The translations under genes were made by a program, and so were the position numbers. DNA of 64,000 bases, from NCBI GenBank assembly GCA_002150815.3, contig NDFF03000385.1, positions 56,240 to 120,239 of the forward strand, in the 5' to 3' direction. Shown here one piece after another: positions 46,956-60,120 of this stretch; position 1 is the first letter of the stretch; every line of letters starts with the position of its first letter. The notes under the pieces were generated by a model, which was not told where the DNA came from, ran no database searches, and worked only from the letters and a program-made list of their open reading frames with translations. The stretch comes from Grammothele lineata (Eukaryota > Basidiomycota > Agaricomycetes > Polyporales > Polyporaceae).

Positions 46956-47214
46956 CACCAGCGGCATGCCGCTGGTGTTGATGGCCTTATGGATGTGCGT
47001 CATGGGGATGTTTTGGCGCTATGGATATGCCGCCGTTCACACACGACACCAGCGGCATGCCGCCAGTGCTTTACATGCACCAGCGGCATGCCGCCAGTGC
47101 TTTACATACACCAGCGGCATGCCGCCAGTGCACCAGCGGCATGCCGCCCATGCCTTACGTGCACCAGGGGCATGCCGCCACTGCTTTACGGGCACCCGCG
47201 GCATGCCGCCAATA
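46956..47214. repeat. Palindrome family B, cluster 4 (7 copies)
   Basis: Copies start at 46956, 47047, 47078, 47109, 47131, 47162 and 47193. The first is a perfect inverted repeat with core CCAGCGGCATGCCGCTGG. From 47047 the period is 31 bp, except one directly abutting pair at 47109/47131, and spacers (CTTTACAT.CA) repeat. The cluster separates the divergent starts of the OB-fold gene and the large gene X. Confidence 0.92.
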
Positions 47215-47572
47215 CCGTTCGTAGACAGAGCGCGAACATCATCATCAGTAGCGTTCGCAGGTATCAACGGCTTCTATTACTCACTCTGGATAGGTGCCTA
47301 TGGTGCGATGTCATTTCAGGTCCAACGTTAGCATGTTCGTGACCGTCACGTTGCTACATTAGGGAATTCCGTGACACGTAACACGGCGATCTCCGAATGT
47401 GACATTGCGAACACGCGGCGACAGCGAGGGCGACGGATACCCAAGCACCTTTCCTGCGCTTCCTTTCTCTCGCTTGTCTCGCTCTACTTCCCACTACCGC
47501 TCGACTCGACACCCCACAGCGAGATCAGCACTTGTGTATTCGCATATCGACACTCACCGAACAATTCTCGAC

Positions 47573-50500
47573 ATGTCTGCCGTCGAGGTGAGTCTCTCGA
47601 TCGCCGATCGCCGATCGGATTTGACTGATCGCACTTACCTGGCAACCCGGGACGTAGGGACAAGTGGCTAGCAAGCCACCCGAGGAGAAGACTCAGGAAA
47701 CGACCACGGAGAAGACTCAGGAGAAGACTGCGGCTGCTGATGTGAGCGCATCTACCGGAGATGGTGAGGGGAAGGCGTCTGAGGGTACGGATCCTCCCGG
47801 TGGCGGAGGTCAGGGTAAGAAAAAGATGACGGCGGCAGAGCGGAAAGAGGCCGAAGAAACGCAAATCAAGAAGGCCCGCGACGACGCACGCAAGAGCATC
47901 CAGGACTCGTTGAGCGCGGGCGGGCTGCTGCCCGGCGACCTGCCGACGACGCGCGAGTTCGAGATGGACGAGCAGCTCGCGCAGTTCGAGTTCGGCACGG
48001 CCTACGTCCGGATCATCGGCGAAGGCGCCTCGAAATTCATGGCCGGCCAGTACGTCAACCGCGAGCTGGACAACGACCACGTCGGCGGCATCCTCGGCAG
48101 CCTTAAGGTGCACGGCAAGATGGACCGCAAGAACCCGATCCTCATCGGGCTCTCCGAGGACGACTTCGAGGTGGACAGCGTCGTCAAGGACTGGGATGGC
48201 AAGTCCCGCATCCCGATCTTGAAGCTGAAGGATCCGAGCAAGCCGATTGTGCTTCTGGGCGGCAACCACCGGGTGCACACGCTCGAGCCGTACCTCGACT
48301 TCCTCTTCGCCAGCAAGGTGGAGCTCAAGAAGGAGCTCGTCAACTCGGCGAACGGCGAGCCTACGAACGGGCAGCAGCGCGGCGTCGACGACATCCAAGA
48401 CGACATCGTCGAGCTGGAGAAGGAAATTGTGGGGGCGCACATGTGGTACGCGCGCGTGTACGACATTAGTGAGCAGCCGGCATTTTTCGTGCTTTTTGGC
48501 ATGCAAGCGGGCGAATGAGGCTAATCAATTGCGGGTTTTCAGATGCGGGGCGAAAGCTCCTGACGCACGTCTCCCAGAACGAGTACACCGTCCGCAAGGA
48601 GGAGACGGTCGGCGAGAAGTTCTGGCGATGGGTCACGGCTGTGAACGATGAGCATGACTGGCGCAAGTCGGTCGTTCGTCGCAAGCCGGCCGAGGAGGCG
48701 ATGGAAGTCGACACGCCGCCATCGAATGACCCCCCGGTCGCGACTAAGCCCGTCGTCTGCCCCGAACTCGGCACCAACGACTGGTATGAGATGTGCCGGA
48801 TCGCGACGGGGATGCCGGCGAAGGCGGAGAAGAGCAGCGACAAGGGCTCGCAGGGGAAGAACTACCGAGGATACAAGCTCCTGGGGAACCGGGTTGCGTG
48901 GCCTATGGTGTGGCCCGCCCACCCGTTCACCTACTACCACAGCGAGGCTATCATCCCCATCACCGAGCTCGTCACGATGCACACGCCTTCGAGGGGGACA
49001 CTCCAGCGCGGCGGCTTTGTGAGTACTTGTTCGCATCGCGAACGCGCTGAGCTAACGTCTTTGCTATAGCTTAAGAGTCTTATGTGGCGGGAGGGCCTGC
49101 GCGGCATCGCGCTGATTGCGACATACGGCCCATGGAAGGAGTCACCATCGCACGCGCACACGACAGCGTTCGAAACTCATTGGCGCGCTCTTCAAAACGA
49201 GGTCGAGGCGGACATGGCGGACGACGACGGTAACTACGTACGGGCTAAGCGGAACGCGGACTCAGAAACCTGGGCCGCGCGCAAGCAGACGTTCGAGGCG
49301 TACCAAAAATTCGAAGACGAGACGATGGAGACGGGTTTCTGCCGTGCGGTCTGGCCGATCCCGTTGCTGAACGAGATCGACAAGATCTTCGTCGAGGTCA
49401 TCGAACCGAACAAGGACGTGCTCGGCCGGATGGACGAGCAGCGGTACGTGCAGGCGTTGGACATTTTCTGGACGCGGACAATTGCTGTGGCGACGAGGGC
49501 GTGGGACGCGCGCGTAGCGGAGATCGAGAAGGCGGCCGGCATGGAGGAGGAGGTGCTTGCGCTGAAGCGAGCGAAGGAGAAGATTGCGTGGGTGCGCAAG
49601 CTGACACAGATGGGGGCGACGTTCCCGTTGCCTCTCGCGACGAAGGCTTACTTCGAATGCACCCGTGAGCTCGTCGCCAACATCGACTGGGGCATTTTCT
49701 GGGTAAGTCAATGATATCCCTATATGAACGGACATTGGCGGCGTGCCGCCAATGTTCTAAACGCATACATCACTATTGTCATCGCTGGCGGCGTGCCGCC
49801 GATGTCCGCTATGGGGGATGGACAGCATCAGCGGCGTGCCGCCGGTGTCGCGCTTATAGTCCTTTCAATGCAACGCCGTCATCAGTTGTCGCGACGGCGC
49901 ACAATGTGCACTGGCGGCATGCCGCTGGCGCATGCCGTGCACCGGCGGCATGCCGCCAATGTTGATACCACACCCGTAGCGAACACTTGATTGCCCGCGA
50001 GCTGCGTTCATCGGCTCAAGTCGCTGGTGCTTATGCACTAGTCAACCACACCATTCTTCATATCTCGTTCTGCGGCTGCTCGTTCGTTCTTCCGGTCATG
50101 TATCTCACCGTGTTCTCTTATCAGCTGACGTTTTCGCTGGATCCCGTCTGCGGTCTCACAAAAGCCTTGGACAGGCTCTGGGTATACGACTTTGCGGGCC
50201 TCCTTCACTACAACGTTGAGCACGACAATCTCCTCCCCTCTTCATACAGGTTCTTGATCACGGTACGTATTCTTACGTTTGACCTTTCGTTACATTTACA
50301 TTTGTTCAACCGCAGTTCTGGACCCATTTGCTTCGCAAATCGGAGGAGCTCGCGGTCGTTGGCCGTCTCATCAGCACGCTCGTTCAGCCGAAGCATAGCG
50401 CGTTCTTCAACGCTGATCGCGGAACAATGATGGCCATATTCAAACAGGCGACTGCCGGACGAGTACGCTCGGAGGACACTGATCCCACCGGGGATGGTGC

Positions 50501-53500
50501 TCCCGCAAAAGGCAGGCGTCGTGGAACGCGCGGGAACAAGGGCGCAAAAGGGGCCAAGTCGTCCAAAACTTCCGACGGGAACGACGGCGACGACAACAAT
50601 GACGCCGACTACATCCCCGACAATGTCACCGAGACCATGAAGAAGAAGATCGCGGGCGTTTTCGAACTCCTCGACCGTCCTTTGTCCGACAAGGAGAAGG
50701 ACAACATGTGGAACATGTTCTTGGCCATCGGTCGGGGCATCGTCGACGAGCAGTCGAACGCGTCCGTCGCCGCGAAGTTGAGCAACGCGAAATGCAAGTA
50801 CGTCGCCGGCGTTCAGAAGCGCGACTTCTCTCTCTCCACCCGCACCGACCTGCCCCTCCTCCGCATGCTCCGCCTTGCCGGTGGGTCCTGGTTCATGCTC
50901 ACCGCTTCGCGCGATCGCAACTCCACCGCCGAGATCTACGCTGCTGCCCTTCCCTTCGCTGACATCGTTTATAACGATCTCGTCCGCCCCCTCCTCAAGG
51001 TCGACGTCGCCCGCCTGCTCCGCGACCACGTGATCAAATTCTTCCGTGTCGTCTGCTTCCCTCGAATGCGCGGTCCAGGCGATCCCCTCCCTCCCGAGGG
51101 TGTGTGGCGCCAGTCCCTCCTTCGCTACTGGCTCCCTTGGGACTGGAATACCGTGGCAGACGATATTGCCAAGGTCGCGCTGCCGGGAGGACTCGGTACA
51201 AACGCCACTCTCGTCGACTTGAGCGAGCTCGACGAGAGTGAGCAGCTCTTCGTTCGTCTCGCACGCGAGCACCAGAAGCTCGCCGCGGCCGCCCAGTCCT
51301 GCCTCGCCCTCGCAGCTGCCATCGGCATCGACCGTGACGAGGCCACTGGCAAGGCCAAGTTCTACGCGGTCGACGGCGCGCTCGACAGCGACGTCAGGTC
51401 CCCGTACAATAAATTCATGTCGGTGAGTTTATCTCGTGTGCTTGCGCCCTTTTCTCCCACTTTATTGCTTATCACCCACTGTTTTCTCTTAGAGCGTCGA
51501 GACCAACATCCAGCGCCTCATGACGCGTTACTCGGGGTACGCTGGGGACTGGGTCAGGCCCGCCGGTCGTTCCGACTGGCGGCCGACTGGCTGGCAGCGG
51601 TTTTCGGACAACGTCGAAGTCGACAATCACGCGTTCGAGTCCCTCGCCCAGATGAAGGCATGCGTGCCAGACGACTTCAAAGCGTACCGCAAGGCCGTCA
51701 CGAAGACCCTCGACCGGGACCTCCCCGAAATGAAGCGCAAAAAGTACACCGACGACGAACTCCTCCCGCAAGACATGGAGAAGGCGCTGGAGGAGCATCA
51801 GCGCACGCTCGCTGAGCGGAAGAAGGCCCAGGAGGCCGCAGCGTCCAGCTCGACCCCTGACCGCAAGGGGAAGAAGAAGGCCGTTTTCACCCCGGAGTCC
51901 CTGCGGCGGGGTGCAACGCCGTCGCCGAAGGGCGGCTCGAAGGGCGGACGCTCTCTGCACGGTCGATCGGACGATGAAGACGGTGGGAACGGGTCACCTT
52001 CGGGGCGCCGGCGGTCCCAGCCTGCCCCTGGAAAGCCCCTGCCGCGAGCCGATAGCGAAGAGGAGGAGGAGGAGACGATCCCTCAGCCTGTGACGCCGAA
52101 CAAACGAGCGTCGCCGCGCGCGTCCTCCAAGGGCGCGAGGCGTTTGTCGCATCCGCGCAGCACGCCCCCTGTGTCGGACCGCGGGTCTCCGTCACAGCCC
52201 GCCACGAAGACATCGAACGCAGGCTCTGCTGCATTGCCGCGTCCCTCCACACAATCGCCTAACGCGCCGCCTCCCCTCTCGTCGCCGCTGGCTACGCAGA
52301 TCCCGAACGCGGGTGCTGCAGGACCGTCTCAGCAATCACCTCTGACCCCTATCCAGGAGCAGGCCGAGGTGCCTCTTGAGCAGGTCGACGACGTCAGCAT
52401 GGGGGACTCCAATGGTACGCCCACGCAACCTGTGACGCAGATCGACGTCCCTCGTCCCAAGCCGCACCCGCTGCTGCGCGATTTCGCGGTTCCCGATAAC
52501 CCGTTCAACGCGCAATGGCAAAAATACAGAGACGCTTTGAAGGCAGCCCAATTTCAGCCTTCGGACATCGTCGGGATGAACGAGGACGACGTCTTAGCGT
52601 TGCTCGAGACGGCGGCGACGGACCCGCATGCGGGAGACGATGGGCCCGAGGAGGACGATGACGATGACGACGACCGCGACGCAGACGGCTCCGAGCATGC
52701 CGTCTCTGATGAAGATGCGATGTCTCGCCACATGCGCATGGATGGTACGTCGTTCGACTTATGCTTTGTTGTCCCGGTATCGGAAGCGCTGTCCCAGCGG
52801 CATGCCGCTGGTGCGTTCCACACACGTCCTTGACGAATCGCAGCTTCGATTCCCTGATCGTCTGCACTGGCGGCATGCCGCCGGTGCGTCCCGCTCGACC
52901 GAGAGCGCTCACGCATACATCGGCGGCATGCCGCCGGTGCCTTCATTCCGTAGAGATCGACATCGGCGGCCTGCCGCTGGTGTCGGACATCAAGCGCACG
53001 TGTTTGGATCGTTGCATTGGCGGCATGCCGCTGGTGTATACACATATTCATATGGTATACATCAGCGGCATGCCGCTGATGTACATAATCGTCGCTGGTC
53101 TATCGCAATCGTTTCCATCCCTAACCATCTTCACACGGCTCATATCTCAATTGATTAAATTCATAGGGCCGGAGCTCGACGCCATCTTTGAAAATGCCTA
53201 CGTGCCGGACTCTCAACCCGGCGAGGAGATGGACATAGGTAAGATTTTAACACAATTCCATCCGCATATATTCACTCAGCCGTACACCCATCTTCGCATT
53301 CATTGACCTTACCATTGTAGATGATCCGAATACGGTCGCCAAGCGTCCGCGTGACCCCGCCGGTACGTTGACCCGTTTTCGCATCCCTTTCTATCGTTGT
53401 GTTGCGCGCTATCCGCTGCGTCGTCTCATTCATCTCGTTTAGATTCTCCCTCGAGTAGCACGTCCCCGGGAAAGCCCGAGAAGAAGCGTGCGAGGCCCTC

Positions 53501-53753
53501 GCTCGACCCCTTCGATGACCCGACGCCCCAGGATCAGGTCCACAAGCAGCTCAAAGCGGGGAACCCACCTGTCCTGGAACGCCGCAGCCTCCGCAACCGT
53601 TCCGTTAGCAAGCCACCCAGCGGGTCGTCATCCCGTCCCAAGCCGCCCAGCAAGTCCGCGCCCGAGAAGAAGGGCAAGTCGGACAAGGGGAAAGGCAAGG
53701 CAACGGACGGCTCGCGACGTGCCGCCGTCGATGCGGACACGATCTTCTCTTGA
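47573..53753 (+). CDS. Large gene X: nuclear-type protein with ParB/sulfiredoxin-like motif
   Basis: Ten exons: 47573-47587, 47658-48468, 48543-49018, 49070-49702, 50125-50262, 50316-51422, 51493-52744, 53167-53238, 53321-53362 and 53443-53753 (sum 4857 nt, 1618 aa). Residues about 114-215 read YVRIIGEGASKFMAGQYVNR, a helix (DNDHVGGILGSLKVHG), then PIVLLGGNHRVHTLEP. This matches the ParB-fold order (target strand, L..SI..G helix, G-x-x-R). The rest is unrecognised. Around 1150-1450 it is low-complexity, with basic, Pro/Ser and a run of aspartates, and the end is lysine-rich (KPEKKRARPS), suggesting a nuclear protein. Introns 4 and 7 are about 422 bp each and full of family B palindromes; the other introns are 50-82 bp. 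Confidence 0.75.
49733..49961. repeat. Palindrome family B, cluster 5 inside intron 4 of gene X
   Basis: Five copies, starting at 49733, 49783, 49826, 49909 and 49940, all within 49703-50124. The first (CATT...AATG) has matching arms around a GT centre. Confidence 0.9.
52792..53081. repeat. Palindrome family B, cluster 6 inside intron 7 of gene X
   Basis: Six copies, starting at 52792, 52865, 52918, 52961, 53015 and 53060, all inside the intron 52745-53166. The last is a perfect CATC...GATG palindrome. Confidence 0.9.
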
Positions 53754-54757
53754 GCCCTCCCTGTCGCCCTGTCGTCTTGGACTGCCGTCTGGTACGCCCT
53801 GCTCGAACGCTTTCGTACGCCGTCCCTTTCTCTCTCCTCGTCCCTTCCGTCGTCCTTGCGCGCGCACTTCGCGCTTCATCTACCTGTATATTCTTTCGCT
53901 CCCCTTGCCTCGTAGCCGCAGATTCTCGTCCCTCCGTCGTGTTCAACACGCGACGTCGAACTTCGTAGCTCCCGTTCTCTTGCATCGCTCCTCGCCCCCC
54001 CCTCCGTCGACGTGTTGTTGCGCATATCACGCACGCGACTTGTACTACTAGTCCCTTTCGCTCATTCTCCACAGCCACAGACGATATTCGTCCCAGTTCT
54101 AGCTTGTTCTGGTAGCTGCGCCGCGCGCATGTTTTTTTAGTCCCCCCAAATACACGCTTTTCTCTATCATTCTGATGCGACGTTGTTTCGCTTAGTTGTC
54201 CGGCACACTATCCCTGCAGCAACCGGTTTGGCCTCGCCCGCCCTTGCCTGCCTCGCTTCTGCGCTTTCCGACGTGTCCCTGTATCAGCCGCGTTCTCCGC
54301 TCCACTCCGCTCTGGCGGTCCGCTATTCGCTTTGCTCACCACGTTCGCTGCTGCATACATCGTTTGCAGAGTATTACTCGTAAACAGACGTTCCGTTCTA
54401 TTCTCTCAAACGTCTGCTGTGCAACAGCAAAAGCCGTTGAATAGATCTATGCGTAGTAAGCATTTAACTTTTTGACTACGGTTTGTCTTCAGTGATCCGC
54501 TTGAGTCAGAATTTCGGCATGGAACATGGTTCCAATCAACAGGTGCAACCAATTGATGTGGTCTGCATGGCCCACCCCGAACCCAGCCCGGGATCCGCTC
54601 GCCGTCCGCAACCGTCGGAAATGCTAACTCTTGCTTAGTGTGCCTCAGGCGCACTCTTTCCGTTGGCTTGTTTCGCTCTCTCAGATTCCTGCACCCTTTA
54701 GTCCTTTGAATCCATCCATCTCCCTCTCCGGTTTGCAGACGTGTAAGCCTACTCACA
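53754..54757. other. Intergenic between genes X and Y
   Basis: About 1 kb, pyrimidine-rich, without palindromes and without a gene. It presumably holds the 3' UTR of X and the promoter of Y. Confidence 0.5.
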
Positions 54758-57700
54758 ATGGCCCATGCTCCTCTCCCTGGTCGCAACGGCTCAACTAACG
54801 ACGTTCGGTGAGAATGCGTTAATACCACGACATAGCGGCTCGTCTCGTCCGCTAATTGACGTGTTGATTTCTAGGGATGACGAAGTCGCAGGCCCAGGAG
54901 TAGATGCTTACGAGGACGCTGAGGACCTCGTACAAACCCGACTCTTCGACCTCGCATTCGTTCCACCGACACTCGTCGCTGAGGACGGCCTGTCGCAGGA
55001 GCGGTTGGGTTATAGCGTCCGTGGTGGCCCTGCGATCGCAGAGGATTACCGCACGCACTATCACACTCTCACTCCTACTCCTCTCCATCTGTCGACACTG
55101 GAGCGAATGTACCGCAACAGCGACGAACGAGGAGCGTTGGCCGCAATCCAACAGGTCCATCACCTCAAAATCGACGACCGCTACATATACGATAACCAGG
55201 ATCCTAACTTGGTATGGGCTGTGAAGGATGTGAGTGTTTCTGTCGATGTGGTCTATTTTCCTCATCGAAACCCCTGTTTTCCCAACTTGTTTCGCTCTTC
55301 GCGCAGTTCCGCTGGGACTATGACGCGCGCGTTCCGCGAGAGATGGGTTTCGACGCCGTTCTACCCAACCTCCACATGCCAGGCGTTCGCGAGTGGCCCA
55401 ACTGGTCCTTCAACATGAACCTCTCCCGCTCGCATTGGCAATATCGTGGCGACCGTCAATTTCTCGGCTTCAGTCCGAGTGGCCGTGCTCTTCACATAGG
55501 TCGCACCGTCATCGAGGCCGACGTGTTCTTGATGTGGGCACCGTCGTCTGCGTTAGAACCAGGAGCCGACCTTGCCACCGTCGAGCACGACAAGGCTCCC
55601 ACTTCAATGAGTCCTCAGCTCCGACGATTGACCCTGGCTCTTATCGCGCACTTTATGGTGAAGAGCCACTATCGGGACGTATACCAAGTCAACCCTTACC
55701 CAGATATCAGCGACGAGCGAACGTTCAAAGCGCAATGCAGTATCATGTAAGTGACGTTTTCCCTGACATTCGTTCACGACATCGTGGGGCCAGTGGGATG
55801 ATGTTGTTGGTGTCGATCTATCTGTGGTACCGGCGGCATGCCGCCAGTGAACAACCTTGGGCACCGGCGGCATGCCGCCAATGACAATCATATGGCGCTG
55901 GCGCGCGCATTGATGCGATGTACTTGCACCAGCGGCGTGCCGCCAATGACCATCATGTGGCACCAGCGGCGTGCCGCCAATGACCATCATGTGGCACCAG
56001 CGGCGTGCCGCCAATGCCTCCCAATCGTAGGAGTCACGGTCATCTGCAAGGCGCAGATGACATTGGCGGCGTGCCGCTAATGCATCAACATTCGAGACAT
56101 TCATTCGGGGAAGTATTTTGTCAGCGTGCCGACAACGCACCACGACGAAATATACAGCGGTCGATGCTGATTGAAGCTATGCATTGTACAGGGACAATCC
56201 GTCACATCCTTTCTCTGTAGAGCAGCTGGAAGACTTAAACTACGCACTCCAAGAAGGATTTGACGACTGGATGGAGAATGCACCGCAACAATACCGTCAG
56301 ATCTCCGAAGTGCAGAATGCAGTGCCAATTGCCGTTCCCATAAAGTACGGTCAAGACCGTCGCATCTGCGTGAGAGCAAATATGGACCAGGACGCGAAGA
56401 TGTGGCAAGAGCACATCGATGTCAGCAAGCTGTTGAGGATGGAAATGGCAATGGCCATTCATATTGCGTAATGTGTTCTTATTATTTCCATTCGTTTGTA
56501 CCTCACTTACGCCATATTTGGATCAAGGGCTCACGAGGTCGACGAATGGGAACCTATTCCACTCCGCACGATCATCGAGAAGAACCCCGGGGGTTTATTC
56601 GACTCCTCAGATCCCGAGAAGCGACACCGCATTCGGAACCTTCGAGACCTTCCCCTTGTCGGCGCAGACCAACGCGAAATACCGATATTCAACGCCAGAG
56701 GTCATCGCGTCGCTCGTCGGATCCCCTTGACGGTGCCTGAACGCGAAAACCTCCCGCTGCTTCAGGACCTCTCTCGTACTCACGAGCTTTTCAGTACCGG
56801 TTGGGCCGAGCACGCCGAACTCAACAACGATGAGCGCGACGACGTCCACGTCGAAGGCTTGCTCGACGACGAAGACGATCGCGCAAAGCAAGCTCGCTTC
56901 TACGTCTATCCTCTCGGCTTCACAAAGACCATGGGCCAATTCCAATCCCCTTCCCTCATCGACCCTCTTAATCGTCGCATGCCCAGCTTCGCACGTCCTT
57001 TCACTAACTCTCTTGTCGGACCGTTGTGCATTACGGGGGGCGGCTGCCAAATCTACAACCTCTACGCCCATTTCGTGCGCTCAAGCTCGAAGGCTCATAT
57101 CGCCCAACGGGGTATTGCCACAGGTGCTGCGAGCGGAACTTACGCGCATGAGCGACGCCACCAGCGATACGCAAAAGACCTGTTCTTCGAAGTCGATACA
57201 TCCTTCCCCCACGATCGTCTCGCTACTCAGATAGAGAACATCGAGAACACCTCGCTTCGCTTCGAAAACGTCATCCTCTTCCATTTCGACCGCATGAAGG
57301 ACGAGTATCTTACAGGCGACAGATTCTACCGCGAAATCGTCTGCGGTTTTGCTGACCTTTTGCAGCATCCGGACGTTATTCTGCCCATTCGGTCAACGAC
57401 TACAGTTTTCAAGCCCAATGTTCGCCCTCCCTTCATCTCCGCCTCACGTTATTCCACGTCGCTGACTGTTTCCGATACCCTTTAGGTCTTTCCGAACATG
57501 CTTCTCTGGTCCACTTTCCCGTTCACTACGTTACTCAAGAAGCTTTACCGCCATAACATCCTCCCCTATACGAACTTCTCTAAAAATTCCTATCCTAGCC
57601 CTGTTTACATTGAGATGATCGCCATCATTGAGCGGCTTCTTAATTTCGCCCATACAGGTCATTCCCGCGTTCTCCCCACGTCTCTCTTGGGTTATCTCTC

Positions 57701-59813
57701 TATTCTTGACTCTGTCCTCCAACACGGCTTCCCGTACATTCCTCGTATACTCGCTTTTGGAGGCGACGACCGCATGGAACCCCACATTAATATCGTCGAT
57801 TGGCCCATACAGCCCCGCACCAAGAAACCTCTCGTGGCCTCACAACGCGCACAAGAACTGACATATGGCAAACCGTTTTTTTTCGTAAGTTGTGTTCATT
57901 CTTTATGTGAATTCCTGTGGCGCGCCACAAATTCTAGGCCTCGTGACGACATTGGCGGCGTGCCGCCAGTTCTGGCGCTTATTGTAGCACGGGCGGCGTG
58001 CCGCCAGTTCACGCACTTTGAATGACACCAGCGGCGTGCCGCTGGTGATCGACCCGTTGTAGACTGGGTACACCAGCGGCGTGCCGCCGGTGTCTGTTCT
58101 TAGCCCTATGTATCTCTAACATCCGATCACAGGAGTACATGACACGCTTCCGTATCTCCGTCCTCTCCTGTCACCCTGAGTTTGCACGGCGTCCCCAGCT
58201 GCCGGCCTCTCAACAGCGGCTCTATGTTCTTGGAGATATCGTCTGGGAGTCGTTGCTGGAAGACGTCAAACAAGTCGTCTTCTCACAAGTTAAAAAGGAG
58301 ATTGAGCCCATTATCAGGGACCCCGCGCACCCTCAACAAGGATGGGCTATCGACCGGCAACTCGCTCTCAAGACTTGGCTTAAGATCGACGATGCCCTCT
58401 CATACGGGAAGCAAGACGCCACCTTCTCAACTCTCGTTCGCGCTGTCGCCCCTACGCACGTTGACATCGCTCATGGCCTCCCTCGCTCTAAAACACACAA
58501 CTGGTCCCTCGCAGACTTCGTCGTCGACATGTTCGCCCAAGCCCTCTCCTCCGCCACTTCTCCTTTCCGCGCACCCCTCCGTCCTAAGGGTTCTCTCGGC
58601 CCGGTTCTCCGCATAACTATCGCTCACGCACGTGAGATTCTTAGACCCTCGCCCGCTGAAGACGCCGACAAAGCCTTTAAAGGCATCCTCGTGAAAGTCC
58701 TATCCCAACGTGGCGTACATTTCATCCCAGACGCTCTCCGCGCAGAGAACGGTCAAGTCCTCTCTAAGGAACCATCCATCCGCGCCTGGACGTTCCTGGG
58801 CAAGAAGAACGACGGTCACGATTTCGTCCTCGCCAACAACGTCCCGCCGGAGATAGCAGCAGAGATCGGCCTCACCAACGCAGCGCAGCAAGCAGCCATG
58901 GAGGACGTCAACGTAGAGTGGGATACTTCAGAGATTCCTATCTATCGTTTCGCCCGCGTCCTCGACAACACTTCCCTTCCATACAATTTCGACCGCTCCA
59001 TCATCCCCGAACATCCGATCAGCGCCATCGACGAGGTCTACGCTTGGGCGTACAGACGCCTCTCGAACGATCTACGCGATTTCAAGTGCCATCTCGCCCT
59101 CATCCTCGCCTATCTCATCTCAAAGTTGGTTCCAATCGTCTCCTGGCCCCCACGCGCTCCCATCGACACATCCAACCTTTCTTTCTCCCAGCCGCTCATC
59201 TCTATCGCGACCGTCCGCCGTGTTATCCCTTGGGTCCAGCGCGATTACACCAACCCCCATAACGGCCACAGGGAGGAGAGTAGTTACTTCTCTGTCGCCG
59301 CCGTCGTCTTCCTGGCCTGGATCGATCACAAGTCTCCGTTACATGCCAGTATCGCTAGGGATAAGAAGTTTCTTACCCAATGGAACGCTAAGCAAGGTAC
59401 GCTCCATTTTACGATGCGCTTTCCAACCACGTTCACATTCTCTTGTCACGTTTTCAGGTCCCAAGTACTTGCACACCGTCAACCTCATCCGCATGGGCAT
59501 CGCCATGACCAGTGGTTCGCGTTTGACGAATTCGTGCCGTTACGGCTCTGGCTACAAGGTGTTGCCCGAGAATCTTTTGAAGGCATGGTATGACGAGATC
59601 GTTACCGCTCTCAAGGATGGTCCGAACGGTCCGACTCGCCTCCTCCTGAAGATATTCGGCCCCAGAATAGTCAAGATGCTCCGGGAGAGAGGCAATCTCC
59701 ATCCCGAAAGCGACGTTCCGATATATGTGCCCGTCGCGTCGTCGTCTCGTGCTACAGAAGACGATCAGTTCGAATGGGAGGAGGAACCGGAGCCACGCCG
59801 TCGTCGTATATAA
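54758..59813 (+). CDS. Large gene Y: unrecognised protein of about 1343 aa
   Basis: Eight exons: 54758-54807, 54875-55229, 55307-55746, 56192-56467, 56528-57419, 57486-57884, 58133-59396 and 59458-59813 (sum 4032 nt). It starts MAHAPLPGRNGSTNDV and ends EEEPEPRRRRI. It is a folded-looking protein, rich in aromatic and charged residues (for example GFTKTMGQFQSPSLIDPLNR and KPYGK-type loops), without signal peptide, transmembrane helix or any enzyme motif I know; no reverse-transcriptase YxDD or transposase triad is seen. Same strand as gene X and 1 kb downstream, so the two may work together. Introns 3 (445 bp) and 6 (248 bp) carry family B palindromes; the other introns are 60-77 bp. Confidence 0.72.
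55829..56082. repeat. Palindrome family B, cluster 7 inside intron 3 of gene Y
   Basis: Six copies, starting at 55829, 55862, 55927, 55961, 55996 and 56061, within 55747-56191. Three consecutive units of about 34 bp share both palindrome and spacer (TGACCATCATGTGG), showing local tandem amplification. Confidence 0.9.
57949..58092. repeat. Palindrome family B, cluster 8 inside intron 6 of gene Y
   Basis: Four copies, starting near 57949, 57989, 58026 and 58071, within 57885-58132. All have the GT centre. Confidence 0.88.
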
Positions 59814-60120
59814 TAGTCGTTTTATGCTGTCCTCGTAACGCCTTCCCCATCTGTCGCAATCAAGTCGCTTCATCCCACCGTCGTGAGACGGTGTGTATAT
59901 AATAGTTTGTCCCGTTCTATAGATCTTCCGTAGAGCTCCGCGAATGTAGCGTCGCAATCTTCTCCAATGGATCATACGCATCGTTTTCTCCCGATGCATG
60001 CGCACACCAGCGCCACACAGGACTATTCGTTGGTTGTGATGCACCTTTGGGATATGTACATGCCATCATGATATTCACTCAGGGGATGTACCCCGGACGG
60101 TGTCCAGAATCACATGGATT

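Noticed and set aside
47484..51272. Long minus-strand frames opposite gene X
   Set aside because: They are shadows of exons 2-6 of X, which join in frame with consensus introns; the minus frames have no splice logic.
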